Source: Thermothielavioides terrestris NRRL 8126
Taxonomy: Eukaryota; Ascomycota; Sordariomycetes; Sordariales; Chaetomiaceae
Reading direction: 5' to 3'
NCBI RefSeq assembly: GCF_000226115.1
Contig: NC_016458.1
Coordinates: forward strand, 2,976,001 to 3,040,000
DNA: 64,000 nucleotides
Shown here: one piece after another, positions 32,425-44,160 of the stretch
How the letters are laid out: each line of letters opens with the position of its first letter
How positions within the stretch are numbered: position 1 is the first letter of the stretch
Notes under the pieces: generated by a model
The model's input: the letters and a program-made list of their open reading frames with translations, nothing else
What the model was told of the DNA's origin: nothing
Database searches by the model: none
Position numbers and translations under genes: made by a program

Positions 32425-35013
32425 ATGTCTTCTGCAGAAACACCAGCAGCGCCTCCTGACAATGGGGCCGCAACGCAGCCGGCGGCCACAGCGCCGAGCC
32501 ACGAGACCAAGGCGCAGGTGCAAGACGTCCTGACATCAGAGGTGCGCATCTTTCCCGGCCCGCAGTCGCCGTCCTCGCCGTCGTCTGCCTCGCGCTTACC
32601 GCTCCCGCACAGATCGGAATCTCGGTCATGCTCAACCGGCTAAAGCAGAGCATCGCCTCGGCAAAGGTGCGCCAGACCCCTCCTCGCGTTCGTAGCTGAC
32701 TACCCCCGCTAACCCCCTGATGCTTCTTACGAACGCGCAGGAGTTCTCCCTGTTCCTCAAGAAGCGTGCCGCGCTCGAAGACGAACATGCGAACTCGCTG
32801 AAGAAGCTGTGCCGGGCGTCGCAGGACGCTATGCAGCGCGGAGAGCATCGCGGCGGCACCTTTGGCCGGGCCTACGACGACATGATGGCCGTCCACGAGC
32901 GCATGGCCGACAACGGGATCCAATTCGCCGCATCGCTGCAGCAGATGTCCGAAGACCTGACCGAGCTGGCCCTCATGGCCGACAAGTCGAGGAAGGGGTG
33001 GAAGCAGAGCGGCCTGGCCGCCGAGCAGCGCGTCGCCGAGCTCGAGGCCGCCATGCGCAAGTCCAAGGCCAAGTACGACGCCCTGGCCGAGGAGTACGAC
33101 CGCGCCCGCACCGGCGACTCCGCCGGCCGCCAGTCCGGCAAGATGTTCGGCTTCAAGGGCCACAAGTCCGGCGCCCAGCACGAGGAGGACCTGCTGCGGA
33201 AGGCCCAGGCCGCCGACCAGGATTATCAGGCCAAGGTCCAGGTTGCTGCTGCGGAGCGGAGCGAGCTGGAAACGAAGACCCGGCCAGAGACGGTGCAGGC
33301 GCTGCAGGACATCGTGAGAGAGTGCGACTCGGGATTGGCGCTGCAGATGCAGAAGTTTGGTATGTTGGTCGGCGTCGAGTCAGCAGCGGGCATGGATGCT
33401 AATGAGTTCCGCAGCGTCGCTCAACGAGAAGCTGGTGCTCAGCAACGGCCTCTGCATCAGCCCCCTCAAGCCTGGATCCGAGGCGCGGAGCTTGCGTGAC
33501 ACTGTCCTCGCCATTGACAATGACAAGGATCTGAACGACTACCTGAGCAGCCAGCACCCTAAGCTATCGCCAAGGACGGGGTTGCCCAAGTACGAACGCA
33601 ATCCGGTAGGTCCTTTCCTCCTCGGGGGATTTTGGTTTTGTGACTAACATTGTGTTAGCTCCTCGAGGCGTCACACCGAGCACCCGCCGTCACTCACAAC
33701 GCCCATCAGCAACAGCAACAGCAACCAGCGCAAAGCGCCATTCAAAGCCAGCCACCGCCCTCGGGCATCTTCCAGAACGCCAGATCAAGCACCTTTTCTG
33801 ACCCTGCCGCCCCCCCACCAAGCCAGGGGTCCTTGGGCCACAGCTACGGCCAAAGCAGTGGCTCAATCCCATTGTTCGGCGGTCCCCCGCGGCCCTCCTC
33901 TCAGTCGCAACACGAGAGAAGCTTCAGCCAGGGGAACGCCGTGAGCCAGGCCAGCAGCGGCCTGAATCAACAGTATCGTGGGCCGGGCACGCAGCCACAA
34001 CAACAGGGCCCGGGCCCGAATAGCAGGTTTAATGGGCCATACAGCTCTGCCGCTTCCCAGGGACCGCCGCAGCTGGGCGCTCTGCCTTTCCAGAGCGCAC
34101 AGTCCCAGCAGCCCCAGCAGCCGCCGTACGGACAACTTCCCTCGCAGCAGGGCAGTTCAGGGCCGAACGCGGGCCCACCGTCTCCCGCTATGGGTCCCCC
34201 CCAGGCGCTCAGGCAATCGCCGCCGGTGGCACCCCAAATTGCGCCGCCGCGGCCCGTGTTCGGTGTCTCGCTGTCCAAGCTCTACGAGAGGGATGGGCTG
34301 GCTGTACCTATGGTGGTATATCAGTGCATTCAGGCCGTGGACTTGTATGGCCTGAACGTCGAAGGCATCTACCGGCTGTCGGGCTCTGTGCCCCACGTCA
34401 ACAAGCTCAAGAACCTCTTCGACACGGGTACGTACCGTGTGCTCTCACTCTCTGCTTGTTCTGTCGTACCTAACATGTTTTTGCTAGACTCCGGCTCCAG
34501 CAACCTCGACTTCCGCAACCCCGAGAACTTCTTCCACGACGTGAACAGCGTCGCCGGCTTGCTCAAGCAGTTCTTCCGAGACCTGCCGGACCCTCTGCTG
34601 ACGAGGGAGAACTACTCGGCCTTCATCGAGGCAGCCAGTAAGTCACGCACACCCACCACCCTCCTTCTCTCATCTGCTTCATCGCGCCCACCTACCCGCC
34701 CATTCTAACCCCACCCCTTACCTCCCCGGCAGAACACGACGACGACATCGTCCGGCGCGACTCGCTGCACGCCATCATCAACAGCCTGCCGGACCCCAAC
34801 TACGCCACCGTGCGCGCCCTGACCCTGCACCTGCACCGCGTGATGGAGAACTCGGCGACGAACCGGATGAGCTCGCAGAACCTGGCCATCGTGTTCGGCC
34901 CCACCCTGATGGGCACCGCCCCGGGCTCCAACATCGCCGACGCCGGCTGGCAGGTCCGGGTAATCGACACCGTCCTGCAGAACACGTACCAGATCTTTGA
35001 CGATGACGATTGA
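32425..35013 (+). CDS. RGD1: F-BAR and RhoGAP protein (Rgd1-like)
   Basis: Seven inferred exons (32425-32541, 32613-32666, 32741-33359, 33415-33605, 33659-34427, 34488-34637 and 34733-35013) give 726 residues, all in phase. The N-terminal half is an F-BAR/FCH domain (EFSLFLKKRAALEDEHANSL, then EDLTELALMADKSRKGWKQS). A Gln/Pro/Ser-rich linker follows. The C-terminal RhoGAP domain begins FGVSLSKLYERDG and has the arginine finger in GIYRLSGS, with FFRDLPDPLL and NRMSSQNLAIVFGPTL blocks. Rgd1 stimulates GTP hydrolysis by Rho3/Rho4 and binds phosphoinositides at growth and septation sites. The predicted product ends TYQIFDDDD. The stop codon is the last triplet of the first copy of a perfect 65-bp tandem duplication. 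Confidence 0.92.
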
Positions 35014-35078
35014 GGCAGGTCCGGGTAATCGACACCGTCCTGCAGAACACGTACCAGATCTTTGACGATGACGATTGA
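34949..35078 (+). repeat. Perfect 65-bp tandem duplication at the Rgd1 stop codon
   Basis: Positions 34949-35013 and 35014-35078 are identical over 65 bp. Copy 1 encodes the last residues and TGA stop of the RhoGAP; copy 2 lies directly after, in the 3' UTR, out of frame with copy 1 because 65 is not a multiple of three. Confidence 0.97.
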
Positions 35079-35734
35079 GCCCGGCTCTTGTCTGTCTGTC
35101 TGTCTGCTCTGTCTGCGGGCTTTTGATCTTGGGAGAGAGGACGGGAATGGATGCAATGGGAGGGAGCTGGAAATTGGGAGGGAGAGGGAGAGGGTTAAAA
35201 GGGAGGTCGTCTGGTAAGAACAACTGGGCGGGGTGTATCTGTAGTATTGCAAGGGGGCGGATCAGTGCTGGATTTTCAATGATGACGAACCTCTCGGCTG
35301 GCGAGGACTTGGGAGCGGGGAGGTCGGTTTGTCTACTGCCTGCTACGAGACGAGCTCCATGAGCTAATTTCGGTCTTGCATTTTCCCTCACAGAGTCGTC
35401 GTCGTCTTTCATCATCAAAATGGCAAGCCCGGTGTATCACGGATGGCAGGCAGATTGTTACCGTTGCATTTCTGGAGCCATGACACAGAACGGTTGACAT
35501 GCTCTCCGCTTTAGCGATCTCGGTCATTTTCCAACTACATGAATCCAATGAGATATATTTATCGGCTCGGCGTGGTGTGTAGGTCATACGCGCAACACAA
35601 ACAATGGCATCTGAAAACAGGGGACCTATAAAGCATCAAACTTACAAGCCAGAACTCTCTGTATTCCCAATATGGTTGCGATCTATCTTTGGTTACCCCA
35701 TAGTACAAGATTTTCCTTCATATCCCAGCATCAT
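35079..35734. other. Convergent intergenic region
   Basis: About 0.65 kb between the Rgd1-like gene and the short last exon of EMC1. It holds a TCTG repeat (TCTGTCTGTCTGTCTG near 35092) and presumably both 3' UTRs. Confidence 0.5.
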
Positions 35735-38700
35735 TTACATGGGCGCCTGCCAGCGCATATTAATCTGTTTCCTCCTGACCTGTCCGCGCAAAGAAACGGT
35801 CAGCACATCCGCATTCTTCTTTTCGCCCTTCCACCCTATTGATATACACTACCACCGCCATCCCCGGAAAAGCAGTCTGTCGGGAGCCAAAAAAAAGAAG
35901 GAAGAAAAGAAAAGAAAAGAAAGTCAACTTACCACGGGAGCGAGCAAGAGCACGCCGCCCAGCAGCGCAAGCACGGTGCCGACGAGGGTGGCCTTGCTGA
36001 AGCCCTTGCCGAGGATGTCGAAGAGGAAGCTGGGGGCGACGCGGGTGCCGAAGATGTCGACGAGGCCGTAGGCGAACACGAGGCAGGTGCTCTCGACGAC
36101 GGCGGGGGCGGTGACGATGCGGCGCACGCCGAGCACGTCGCGCTCGTGCGTCACCACGCTCTTGGGGTCGATCTCGACCGCCGGCTGGTAGCGCAGCAGG
36201 CCCTCCTCGGCCTCGGCGGCGGTGGGGTCGCGCCCGACCGGCCGGCGCGGCTCCAGCACGACGCGCGGCAGGCCCGCGATGCCGTGCGCCTCCGGCAGGT
36301 AGGCCAGCACCTGCCGCGCCGTGATGCCCTGCCGCGTCGTGGTGACCTGCAGGGCGGACACGGGCGCGCTGAGGATGTAGGCCTGGGAGACGACCGCAGG
36401 GCGGACGACGCCGCCGTCGGCGGTGGGCACGTCGAGCGGTTCAAGCGAGGAGGAGGCGGTCGCGGCGCTGCCGAGCGGGCCGCGGTTGTTGGGCTCGTCG
36501 CTCTCGTAGAGGTCCGACACGACCATCTGGTAGCCCTTGACGGCCTGGGCGCTGTTGTCGTGCAGCGCATACTGGCCGAAGAAGGTGCACACGAACCAGT
36601 TCTCGGCCATGGCGCACTCGATGGGCTTAGTGGAGTCGACGCCGTCGTGCTTGGCGGCGGAGAGGACCTGGCCGGAGACAGTGTCCAGCAGGTACACGGT
36701 GAGGACGTGGGTCTCGTCGTTGATGGCGGCGAGCACGAGGGTGTTGGGGTTGAGGTACTTGTACTTGACCCTGCGGTCGCCGAGGACACGGCCGATGGAA
36801 GCGACGGCGTCGTGGGCTGGTCTGGTAGCGATGTGCACTATCCTCTGGCCCTTTGGCGGGGAGAAGGTCCAGGAAACGGACTCGTACGAGCTGTTGCCGT
36901 TGGGCACAAAAACGATGCCCTTGAGCTCGCCTTCTGCACCGCGAGTGACAACGGTCTGTCTGGGCGCCCGGTCCACAGGAAGCTCGCCGATCTTTCCGCC
37001 GCGGCCGATCCGGATGAGGTGCTGGCCGGAGGACGTGTCGACGAGGGCGGTCGCCTGTGTCGTGGCATCCCGGCTCGGGGCCTTCGCCTCGATGATGTCG
37101 CCGGTATCGCTTTGCAGGACAATGACGTCGTCGTTGGAACCGAGAATGGTTACTTGGCCCGTCGAATCGTGCGCTTGAATGCCCTTGACGTCCCAGTTGC
37201 GGCCCTTGGGAATCGGGAATGCCCGCTTTTTCCACACGATCCTCCCGTTGTTGGCGACGTCCAAGCCATAGAGCATCCCGCGCCTGGTGGCTAGGACGAC
37301 CAGCTTGTGGAAGCCGAAGCTGTCCCGCTCCAGCTTGCCTGCCGTGGAGCGGACATCCGTGCCCAGGATACTGCTCATCACCCTCGCGGGGATGGCGTTG
37401 AGCCAAGCCGGAAGGTATTGCAGGTCGTGGATGTGGCGTTTGACACGATGGATATAGGCTTCAAGCGGGTTGCTGTGGGCCTCCTGTTCCAGCGACCTCG
37501 CGAGATCCTCGCTCTCGGGAATCTCGGCGAACGTGGCTGCGACACCTCCAGTCATGCCCTCAGGACGGGTCCAGGCGGCTTCGCCGTTGCGGATCAGCAT
37601 CCAGTCGTCCGCATCGGTCACCGCGGCAGCGCGGACCGCGTAGCTGTCCTCCGCACCGGCTCTCTTAATGACCTCGGACACGGCGTGGACAGCACTCGCC
37701 TTTGAGTCGCCCGTCTTGAGGGGCCAGCGGGCGAGCACGCCATGGGACTGCGACGAGAGCAGGATCACCTCGTCGTCGGTGATGCGGGTGAAGTACACGT
37801 TGGCGCCATTCGAGCTGGTCGAGAAGGCGCCCGGGCCCGGAAGAAGCGGCAGGGCGTACGCCTTGGAGACGGCGTTGGTCTTGAGATCGACATGGAAGAC
37901 CTCGCCGCGGTGGCCAGTCGCCGTCCTGCTGTGCACCAGAAAGTGCGGGTCCGACTGGACCAGGTGCGGCGCGTGGATCTCAACGGCGACCGTGTCGGCC
38001 GGTAGCGCGAACTCCTGCCTGGCCTTGGTTCCCAGCACGTTCACGCGCAGCGTCGTGCGGGCGTCGTCGGTCCAGGCCACGATCGGCGCGGCCGAGTTCG
38101 CCCCCACGAACATGACATCCTCCTTGCCGTGCACATCCGCCTTGGCGCCGACCACCATCTCGTCCAGCTTCCTCCCCGTGAGCGTATCCAGCACCGACAC
38201 CTTCAGGTTATACGCGCCGGGCGCGCCCTTGAGGCTGACGACGAACACCTTCTCGACGTTGGTGCTCACCTGCAGCGGCAGGTCGCGCGTGAGCTCGCGC
38301 CACTCCCAGACCACGCAGCCGTCCTCGGCGCTCAGCCTCTTCAGCACCGAAGCCCCGCCGCGCTCCTCCACCAGCACCAGCACATCCTTCCTCCCCGGCC
38401 CGCTCTCCGTCATCTCCATCACCTCCAGATCCCGCACCACGCCGTCCAGCGGCACCCAGAACCTGCTCCGCCCGCTGACCGCATCCCACGCGTGCACCGC
38501 CCGGCCAAACGCGCTGACCACCCACCCTTCGCCCTCACCGGCGCGTAGAAACCTTCCCCACCCCGCCTCTTTTCCCTCCTCCTCCTCCTCCTCCCTCTCC
38601 TCCTCTCCCTTCGCACCACCACCACCCCCCAACAAGGACGATGGAGAGAGATAGGCATCCTGGCGCCAGACGACCTCGCCGGAGCCGGGGTTGACGGCGC

Positions 38701-38929
38701 CGACGACGCCGACGTCGCTGAGGGTGTAGAGCAGGCTGGCGCGGTCGTCGCGGCGCGGGCGGTGGAAGAAGGTGGTCTCGCGCAGCGGCAGGCCGAGCAG
38801 CTGGTGGTGGTAGTCGGTGTGGCCGACCTCGTCGCGGAAGACGGCCTGCGCGGGGCGGGGGAGGTGCGCGAGGAGGGCGAGGGCGGTGGTGAGGAGGCGG
38901 GTAAGAGGGGCGTTGTGTGGAGGGCGCAT
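35735..38929 (-). CDS. EMC1: ER membrane complex subunit 1
   Basis: The two exons (35933-38929 and 35735-35779, minus strand) give 1013 residues. An N-terminal signal peptide (LLTTALALLAHLPRPAQA) leads to a long lumenal part with beta-propeller-type repeats (LYTLSDVGVVGAVNPGSGEV) and a DUF1620-type C-terminal part (APRQTVVTRGAEGELKGIVF, then LGVRRIVTAPAVVESTCLVF). One membrane span follows near the end (LVGTVLALLGGVLLLAPVV). The frame would stop inside the intron after LLLAPVV. Splicing at GTAAGT to a 45-nt exon gives the tail VRRKQINMRWQAPM, a basic cytosolic end typical of EMC1. EMC inserts tail-anchored and some multispanning proteins into the ER membrane. An Arg/Glu/Gly-rich loop near residue 95 is an insertion peculiar to this copy. 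The ATG at 38929 is preferred over an upstream GTG. Confidence 0.93.
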
Positions 38930-39761
38930 TTTGTTTTTCCTTCTTCTTTTTCTCTTGCACGGTATCTTCTGAAAGGGAGTTGAAGTGTTGTTGTGTTGGG
39001 GCGCGCAAGAGCCCGACACGCCCTGCCAAACAGCACCGGGCGCTGAGTTGTGGGCTGCACAAATCGTTCGTTCGGTCGGTCGCTCGGTCCGTCGGCTATG
39101 TTGTGTCTACCGTGGCAGGTCGGTTGTGCTCCATATCCAAGGCGATTAAATGGGCGGTGGTCTAGATCTGCTTGGAGTTGAGGTTTCGGCCGATGACCCG
39201 TTGAGGAAGCTTGACCTTGGAGCTCAGCTGTGGTGGGACGGAGCATGTGTTTGGATCCAATCGTGGTGACGTTGGAACTGCGCCCCTTGGCCCTGGCGAC
39301 CCCTGCCAGCGCAAGCCTTGGCAGTACCGTTAGCGCCCCTTGCAGCTGGTGATGTCAACCATGAATAACACAGCTCAACTCAGGCAGGCCTCTGAACTGA
39401 CCAGAGGCAACAGAAGCCGTGATGAGAGAATAGATAGGCACATGAAGATGCTGAAAATCAGACAAGCACAATAAATTTACATATGCTCTCAAACTCATGC
39501 ATCTGGCAATATGACTGGGCGACGGTCCTTTAACTTCTTTTTCCGATCGAGTAATTCGACATCCCCGTCACCTGCCCAGCCCGTCCACAGAACCAATACA
39601 GCATACTCCGTGCTGCGTAACGCTTGACCATATCAATGGTGCGTCCTCAACCAAACAGGCATCCTCCGCTCTGGGTATCAAACCACGGAACATCTGCGCG
39701 CACATGCAAAGCACCGCTTCCCTCCGCCCTACCCCAATCAAGACGGACAGCCCAACCTCGA
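38930..39761. other. Intergenic region
   Basis: About 0.8 kb between the EMC1 start and the LRR gene stop, both on the minus strand. No gene signal is seen. It should hold the EMC1 promoter and the LRR 3' UTR. Confidence 0.5.
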
Positions 39762-41519
39762 TCACTGCTTGACCCTTAGGTCTCCGTTCTGTCCCTGCAC
39801 CTTCTTCCCCTTCGTCTGTTCCACCCGCGCCGGCACGCACTTCCAGGAGCATCCCACCCGCAAGAACGGCACAAGCAGCGCCCTGTCTCCGTCGCCCAGC
39901 CCGACGAACTTGCAATCCGTGTTGCGCCCCGCGGCGTCGACCGTGATCGTCGTCCTGCCGATCTGCCGGAACTCGAGCCACTGCGCCAGGGGCATCAGCG
40001 TCGCGCGGCCGCACACCGCGCAGCGCAGCCCGCCCTCGTCGTGGATCGCCGCCGCCCTCTCGACCACGGGCGCGAGGTAGTGCGGGACCCTATCCTCCTC
40101 GCGCAGATACCGCACCACGCGGTCGGCCTGTCCCGACGCCGCGCACGCCCCGATGGCCAGCTCCAGGAGCGTCTTGGGTCCCCGCGGGTTGATGAGCTTG
40201 CTGGTTGCGCCCTGGAAGCGCACCTCCCTCGCCAGCGCTTCGGGCACGACGAGCTGGCTGAAGGGCTCCAGCGGGCACACTGGCTCGGCGTCCGAGTCGG
40301 GTGCGGGGATGGTGAAGGTAGAGCCAGCCGCGTCGCGGACGCCATCCGCGAAATGGACGGGGGTCCGGGATTGGAGCTTGGTGGTCAGCCCGCTCCAGGG
40401 GAGTTCCAGTTCCGCCTCCGGCCGGGCGCCAAACGTGAGCCTCTCGTATTCCTCTGCGCCCTCGCTGTCGACGAGGACGCCCTGCGGGCGCCATAACGGG
40501 TTGGGCTGGAAATGAAGGTTGCGCAGCTTGCTGCCCTTTTGAAGAAGCTCCAAGAGCTCCGCGGGGAGGTAACGGATGCGATTCTGGGCGATATTGAGCG
40601 TTTCGAGGTTCCTGAGCTTTGCGATTGCCGGCGGGAGCTTGACCAGATTGTTGGCCCGCAGGCTGAGCACTGTGAGGTGCTCGAGATTCAAGAGGCCAAC
40701 GGGGAAACTCGCGAGCCTGTTATTCGATAGAAACAACTTGATTTGTGGATCCCTCTGCTCGAATCCAACGTCCTTGGCCACGGTAGGGATGGGTGTGATT
40801 TCCGAGATTGGGTCGAGCAGACCCGGGGGAATACTCTCCAAATCCAAGCCGCTGATATTTGTTTAGACTGAGAACTCAGCATATCCTCACGTATGGCACC
40901 CGGCTCACCTCAGATCAACCTGCTCGGTGCCGTTCTCAACACACGCGAGGATCTTGTCGCGAACAATCTGCTCCATTTCCCAGCCCTGGGGTTGAGCCGC
41001 AGAAGATTGCATGGGGCCCTGGGTTCGCGGCAGGGCCAGCGGTAGCCTCGCAGCAACGGGCTCCAGGTCGACGCTGTCGTCGGTATCGGTGGAGCAGCCA
41101 TCCGCGCCCATCCACACACCGCTGTCGAGCTGTCTCTTCAACTGGCGCTTCTGCTGCTGCGGACGCGCCCTGCTGCGCGCCCTGCTGCGGCGCGGGGGAT
41201 GGTAGCTCGGACTCCCGTCTTCGCCCACGCCCGAGTCCGACGACGCCGGCTGCTGGTCATACCAAGTGCCTACGTAGCGCCTCTTACGACGCCCATGGTT
41301 TTGGTAGTTGTCCAGCGCAGGATCGTCGTCGCTCGAGAAGAAGGCCGGGTCACTCGACGTCGACGACGAGTGCGTTGGAGGGGAGCCCATGCTCCTGCCA
41401 CGCTTCCGTCCGTCATTGACGAGCAGGGAAGGAGGCAGACGGGGAAGGGTGGGTTCGTCGGCCATTTCCTGCCTGTCCGAGGGCGCAAGACGCGGATCTG
41501 TGCTTTCCAGGTCTTGCAT
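39762..41519 (-). CDS. Leucine-rich-repeat protein with disordered N-terminus
   Basis: Two exons (40909-41519 and 39762-40851, minus strand) give 566 residues. The 57-bp intron joins TEQVDL to SGLDLESIPPGLL. Residues 1-175 are disordered, with Ser, Arg and acidic patches and a strongly basic run (RSRARSRARPQQQKRQLKRQ) that may be a nuclear localisation signal. Residues about 200-300 carry typical LRRs (LFLSNNRLASFPVGLLNLEH, then LTVLSLRANNLVKLPPAIAK, then LRNLETLNIAQNRIRYLPAE). The C-terminal half is a separate domain with conserved-looking ILLDA-type helices and two Cys pairs, CAVCGR and, near the end, CSWKC, which might bind metal. I do not recognise a named ortholog. The arrangement fits a nuclear scaffold protein but this is inference. 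Confidence 0.82.
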
Positions 41520-42333
41520 GGTCGCGGCTCCGCGGGATGCGGGGCGTCCAGGTACAAGATCCGCTGAAAAAGATGTTGATTAGGACGTGGGCGCACGCAG
41601 CTATATAGACCGTAGAAAATGGGAAAAGACGTCGCAGCGGTATGAAGGGCAGGAATTGAGAAATCGGATTCAACGGGCGAGGGCAAATTGTGCAAAAAAG
41701 AGCAAGTCCACTGGAGCTCGGGGAGGTCGCGTCACGCGTCTGAAAGTCAACATGCCGGGGCTCTTGGAACCCCACGGTGGCGCCCCGCCCCAAGCCGAAA
41801 GTAGCACTAACCAAGGTTCGTTAGCGCGCCGGAAACGCGATCCGCGCGCCTTCGTGCGGCGCCGGTCCCGGGGCTTCGGAAACCCCTGTCCCGTCAGTTG
41901 ACAATCCCGCTCTCACAATCACATTGTTTCTCGAAAGACTAGCTCAGTGAAGTGGGAGCATCGGCATTTTTCTCTCATGTTATTTTCTCTGTGTGATTCT
42001 ATGGCATGCATGCAAATCCACGCGTATAGGATGAATCATGCGAGTGAAAGCAGCCATGTGACCAGCAAAAAGCAATATCCCACCCCAGCCGTCCCAAATC
42101 ACAGCGCCTTGGCCATGGGTGCCGAGTCTCTCACCCTTGGCCTGGGGGCCGAATGTCCTGGACAATGCCAGATATACTAAACTTGTCAGGGAAGCCCTTG
42201 ACTGAGATATCCCTCCCCCTTGGCTGCCCTTTGGCCTACTCGTGCTGCATGCCTGTCCCTTTTACTCAGGATGTGAATAAAGTCACCTCGCTCTCCTCGA
42301 GCTCATCAAAAGGGCCCGCGGTTCAGTGAGCCC
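41520..42333. other. Intergenic region
   Basis: About 0.8 kb between two minus-strand genes. A TAGCTCAGTG sequence near 41940 resembles a tRNA A box but has no matching B box or acceptor stem. Nothing else is assigned. Confidence 0.45.
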
Positions 42334-44160
42334 TTACTGCGGAGGCAGAGAAGCCGCGGCCCGGTCAGCCAATTTCATGAGCTCGAGCTCATCCTCCTCA
42401 TCCAGGTCGTCGAGCTCGGCCTCTTCGTCCAGGTCGTCGAATTTGACCTCCTCGTCCAGATCGTCGAACTTGACCCCCTCGTCCAGGTCATCGTCGCGGG
42501 AGTCGCTGGCGCGGTCAGCGGCGTTGCCGACGCGGTCAGCCACCTTGATCAGCTCCATTTCGTCCTCGGAGCCCAGCTCGTCGAATCCGGCGTCCACGGG
42601 GGAATCCTCCACGCGGGGATGATTTTCCACGGGGGAATCGTCCTCGATGTAGATCGTCTCCTTGCCTCCCACCTCCATGGGTGTGGCAGGCAGGGTCTGC
42701 GACGAGGCGCCGACCAGTTCCTCGTCCTCAGTCAGATCCACCACCACCTTCTTGCAGCTGCCCTCCGGTTCGGCTATGACGGCCGCGGCCAGCGGGTTGT
42801 TGCGCACCTTCTCCATCTTCTCCGCCAGCCACTTATCCTCGTCCTCCTTCCTCTTGGCCTTCTGCTCCTGCTGCATCCCTTTACCGCATGGACCACGGTA
42901 GGCAGCCACACCGCCGAGGACTTGGCCACCACCATCCTCCTTCTCCTCGACGCCGTCGTCGTTGGGGCCGTTCTCTATCTCCAACCGGTAGCCGCACCCG
43001 CCGGTCCACTCCTGCCCGTTCCACACCTTCTCGCACACCAGCACCCGCTCCCGCCAGCGGAACGTATCCTTGCACTTCTGCACCAGCTGGCCCATCATAC
43101 ACTCAGGGCACCCCAGCCGCTGCTGCGGCGTCTTGTCCCTGCCGGCCGCCGCCGCCGCCGCCGCCGCCGCCGCAGCGCGGCCCTGACCCTGACCCAGTCC
43201 ATGCTCACGTCCCAGTCCCAATCCCTGGCCCAGCCCCAGTCCCTGTCCACGCCCATGCCCGTCAAAACCAGCAGCACCACCCTCCCACATCTCCCCTTCC
43301 ATCTCCATGTCCACGTCCATGTCCATGTCCATGTCCACGGCGCGACCCTGACCCTGACCCAGGCCGCGAGCAGGACCCAGACCGGGCCGGTACGCGCCGG
43401 GATCCTGAAGCGGATCCCGCTCCAGCACCTCCCAGTAGTCACAACCGCCGCCGCCGCCGCCGAGGCCGAGACCGCCGCGGTTGCTGCACACGAACCGGAA
43501 CTTGCCCCGGTGCGGCGACGTGCCGTGCGGGTTGAAGCGGCTGCGCACGCGTCGGCCGGTGCGGCACTTGGGGCAGGGGCCGTACTTGGCGCTGGCCGGG
43601 GACGGGCCGGCTGGAATGGATGTTGGGGGAGCTGCTGTGGCAATGTTGGCGGTGGCAGTCCTGGCGGTGGTGGTGGGAGTAAAGGTCGGGCTGGGGTTAT
43701 TGCCGGCCCCGGAGGTGATGGGGCTGGTCGCTGTCGCGGTCGTGATGGCGGTGGCGGCGGTGGTGGTGGTAGGGGTAAGGTTGAGGTTGATGCTGCCGCT
43801 GCCGCTGCCGCCGGGGGCACCAGCCGGGATTGTAGTATGCTTGGGGGTGAGAGGAGGAAAAGGGATAGGAGGAACGGTGCTGATAGCGAGGAGTTTGGCG
43901 TATTTCCGGGTGGTGGATTTCGGGGTGCCTTTGGAGGCCTGTTTGTTCGTTTCGGGGGTCTGGGTTTGGGACGGCGTCAAAGGGGACGACTTGGCCACGC
44001 GGCCGGTGAGGGTGGTTTGGCGAACGCGGCGCGGAGTGGAGGGGGGCTCGCTCTTAAACTCCTCTGCTGGAAAAAGAAAGGAAAATTCGTCAGTTGATCT
44101 GGTTGGACCGGTGAAACAAACGATAAGGGAACTGCTGCACCTACGTTTGCGAGAAGGCAT
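42334..44160 (-). CDS. Protein with two zinc-ribbon-like modules and acidic C-terminal repeats
   Basis: I infer two exons: 44145-44160 (16 nt, MPSRK) and 42334-44066, about 582 residues. The 78-bp intron has a GTAGGT donor, CTGAC branch and TTTCTTTTTCCAG acceptor; without splicing the frame stays open, giving 608 residues. Two modules look like metal-binding GRF/zinc-ribbon types: GPCPKCRTGRRVRSRFN with later RFVCSNRG and CDYWEVL, and LGCPECMMGQLVQKCKD with later RVLVCEKVW and GGCGYRLEIE. Between them are Gly/Leu/Gln repeats, a Met-Asp run (MDMDMDMDVDMEMEGEM) and poly-Ala. The C-terminus has four 9-residue acidic repeats (DDLDEEVKF type). GRF-type zinc fingers bind single-stranded DNA in DNA-repair and topoisomerase proteins, so a nuclear nucleic-acid role is plausible but unproven. 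Confidence 0.75.
   Translation of the reverse strand: MPSRKRRCSSSLIVCFTGPTRSTDEFSFLFPAEEFKSEPPSTPRRVRQTTLTGRVAKSSPLTPSQTQTPETNKQASKGTPKSTTRKYAKLLAISTVPPIPFPPLTPKHTTIPAGAPGGSGSGSINLNLTPTTTTAATAITTATATSPITSGAGNNPSPTFTPTTTARTATANIATAAPPTSIPAGPSPASAKYGPCPKCRTGRRVRSRFNPHGTSPHRGKFRFVCSNRGGLGLGGGGGGCDYWEVLERDPLQDPGAYRPGLGPARGLGQGQGRAVDMDMDMDVDMEMEGEMWEGGAAGFDGHGRGQGLGLGQGLGLGREHGLGQGQGRAAAAAAAAAAAGRDKTPQQRLGCPECMMGQLVQKCKDTFRWRERVLVCEKVWNGQEWTGGCGYRLEIENGPNDDGVEEKEDGGGQVLGGVAAYRGPCGKGMQQEQKAKRKEDEDKWLAEKMEKVRNNPLAAAVIAEPEGSCKKVVVDLTEDEELVGASSQTLPATPMEVGGKETIYIEDDSPVENHPRVEDSPVDAGFDELGSEDEMELIKVADRVGNAADRASDSRDDDLDEGVKFDDLDEEVKFDDLDEEAELDDLDEEDELELMKLADRAAASLPPQ
42390..42500 (-). repeat. Four tandem 27-bp repeats (acidic 9-residue units)
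   Basis: The minus strand encodes DDLDEGVKF, DDLDEEVKF, DDLDEEAEL and DDLDEEDEL in tandem within the zinc-ribbon protein's tail. The units vary at positions 6-9. Confidence 0.9.

Noticed and set aside
41940..41960. TAGCTCAGTG, possible tRNA A box
   Set aside because: No B box, anticodon stem or acceptor stem follows in the next 90 bp.
42619..44097. A 492-residue plus-strand frame
   Set aside because: It is antisense to the zinc-ribbon gene, whose minus strand has paired CxxC motifs and a well-formed intron.
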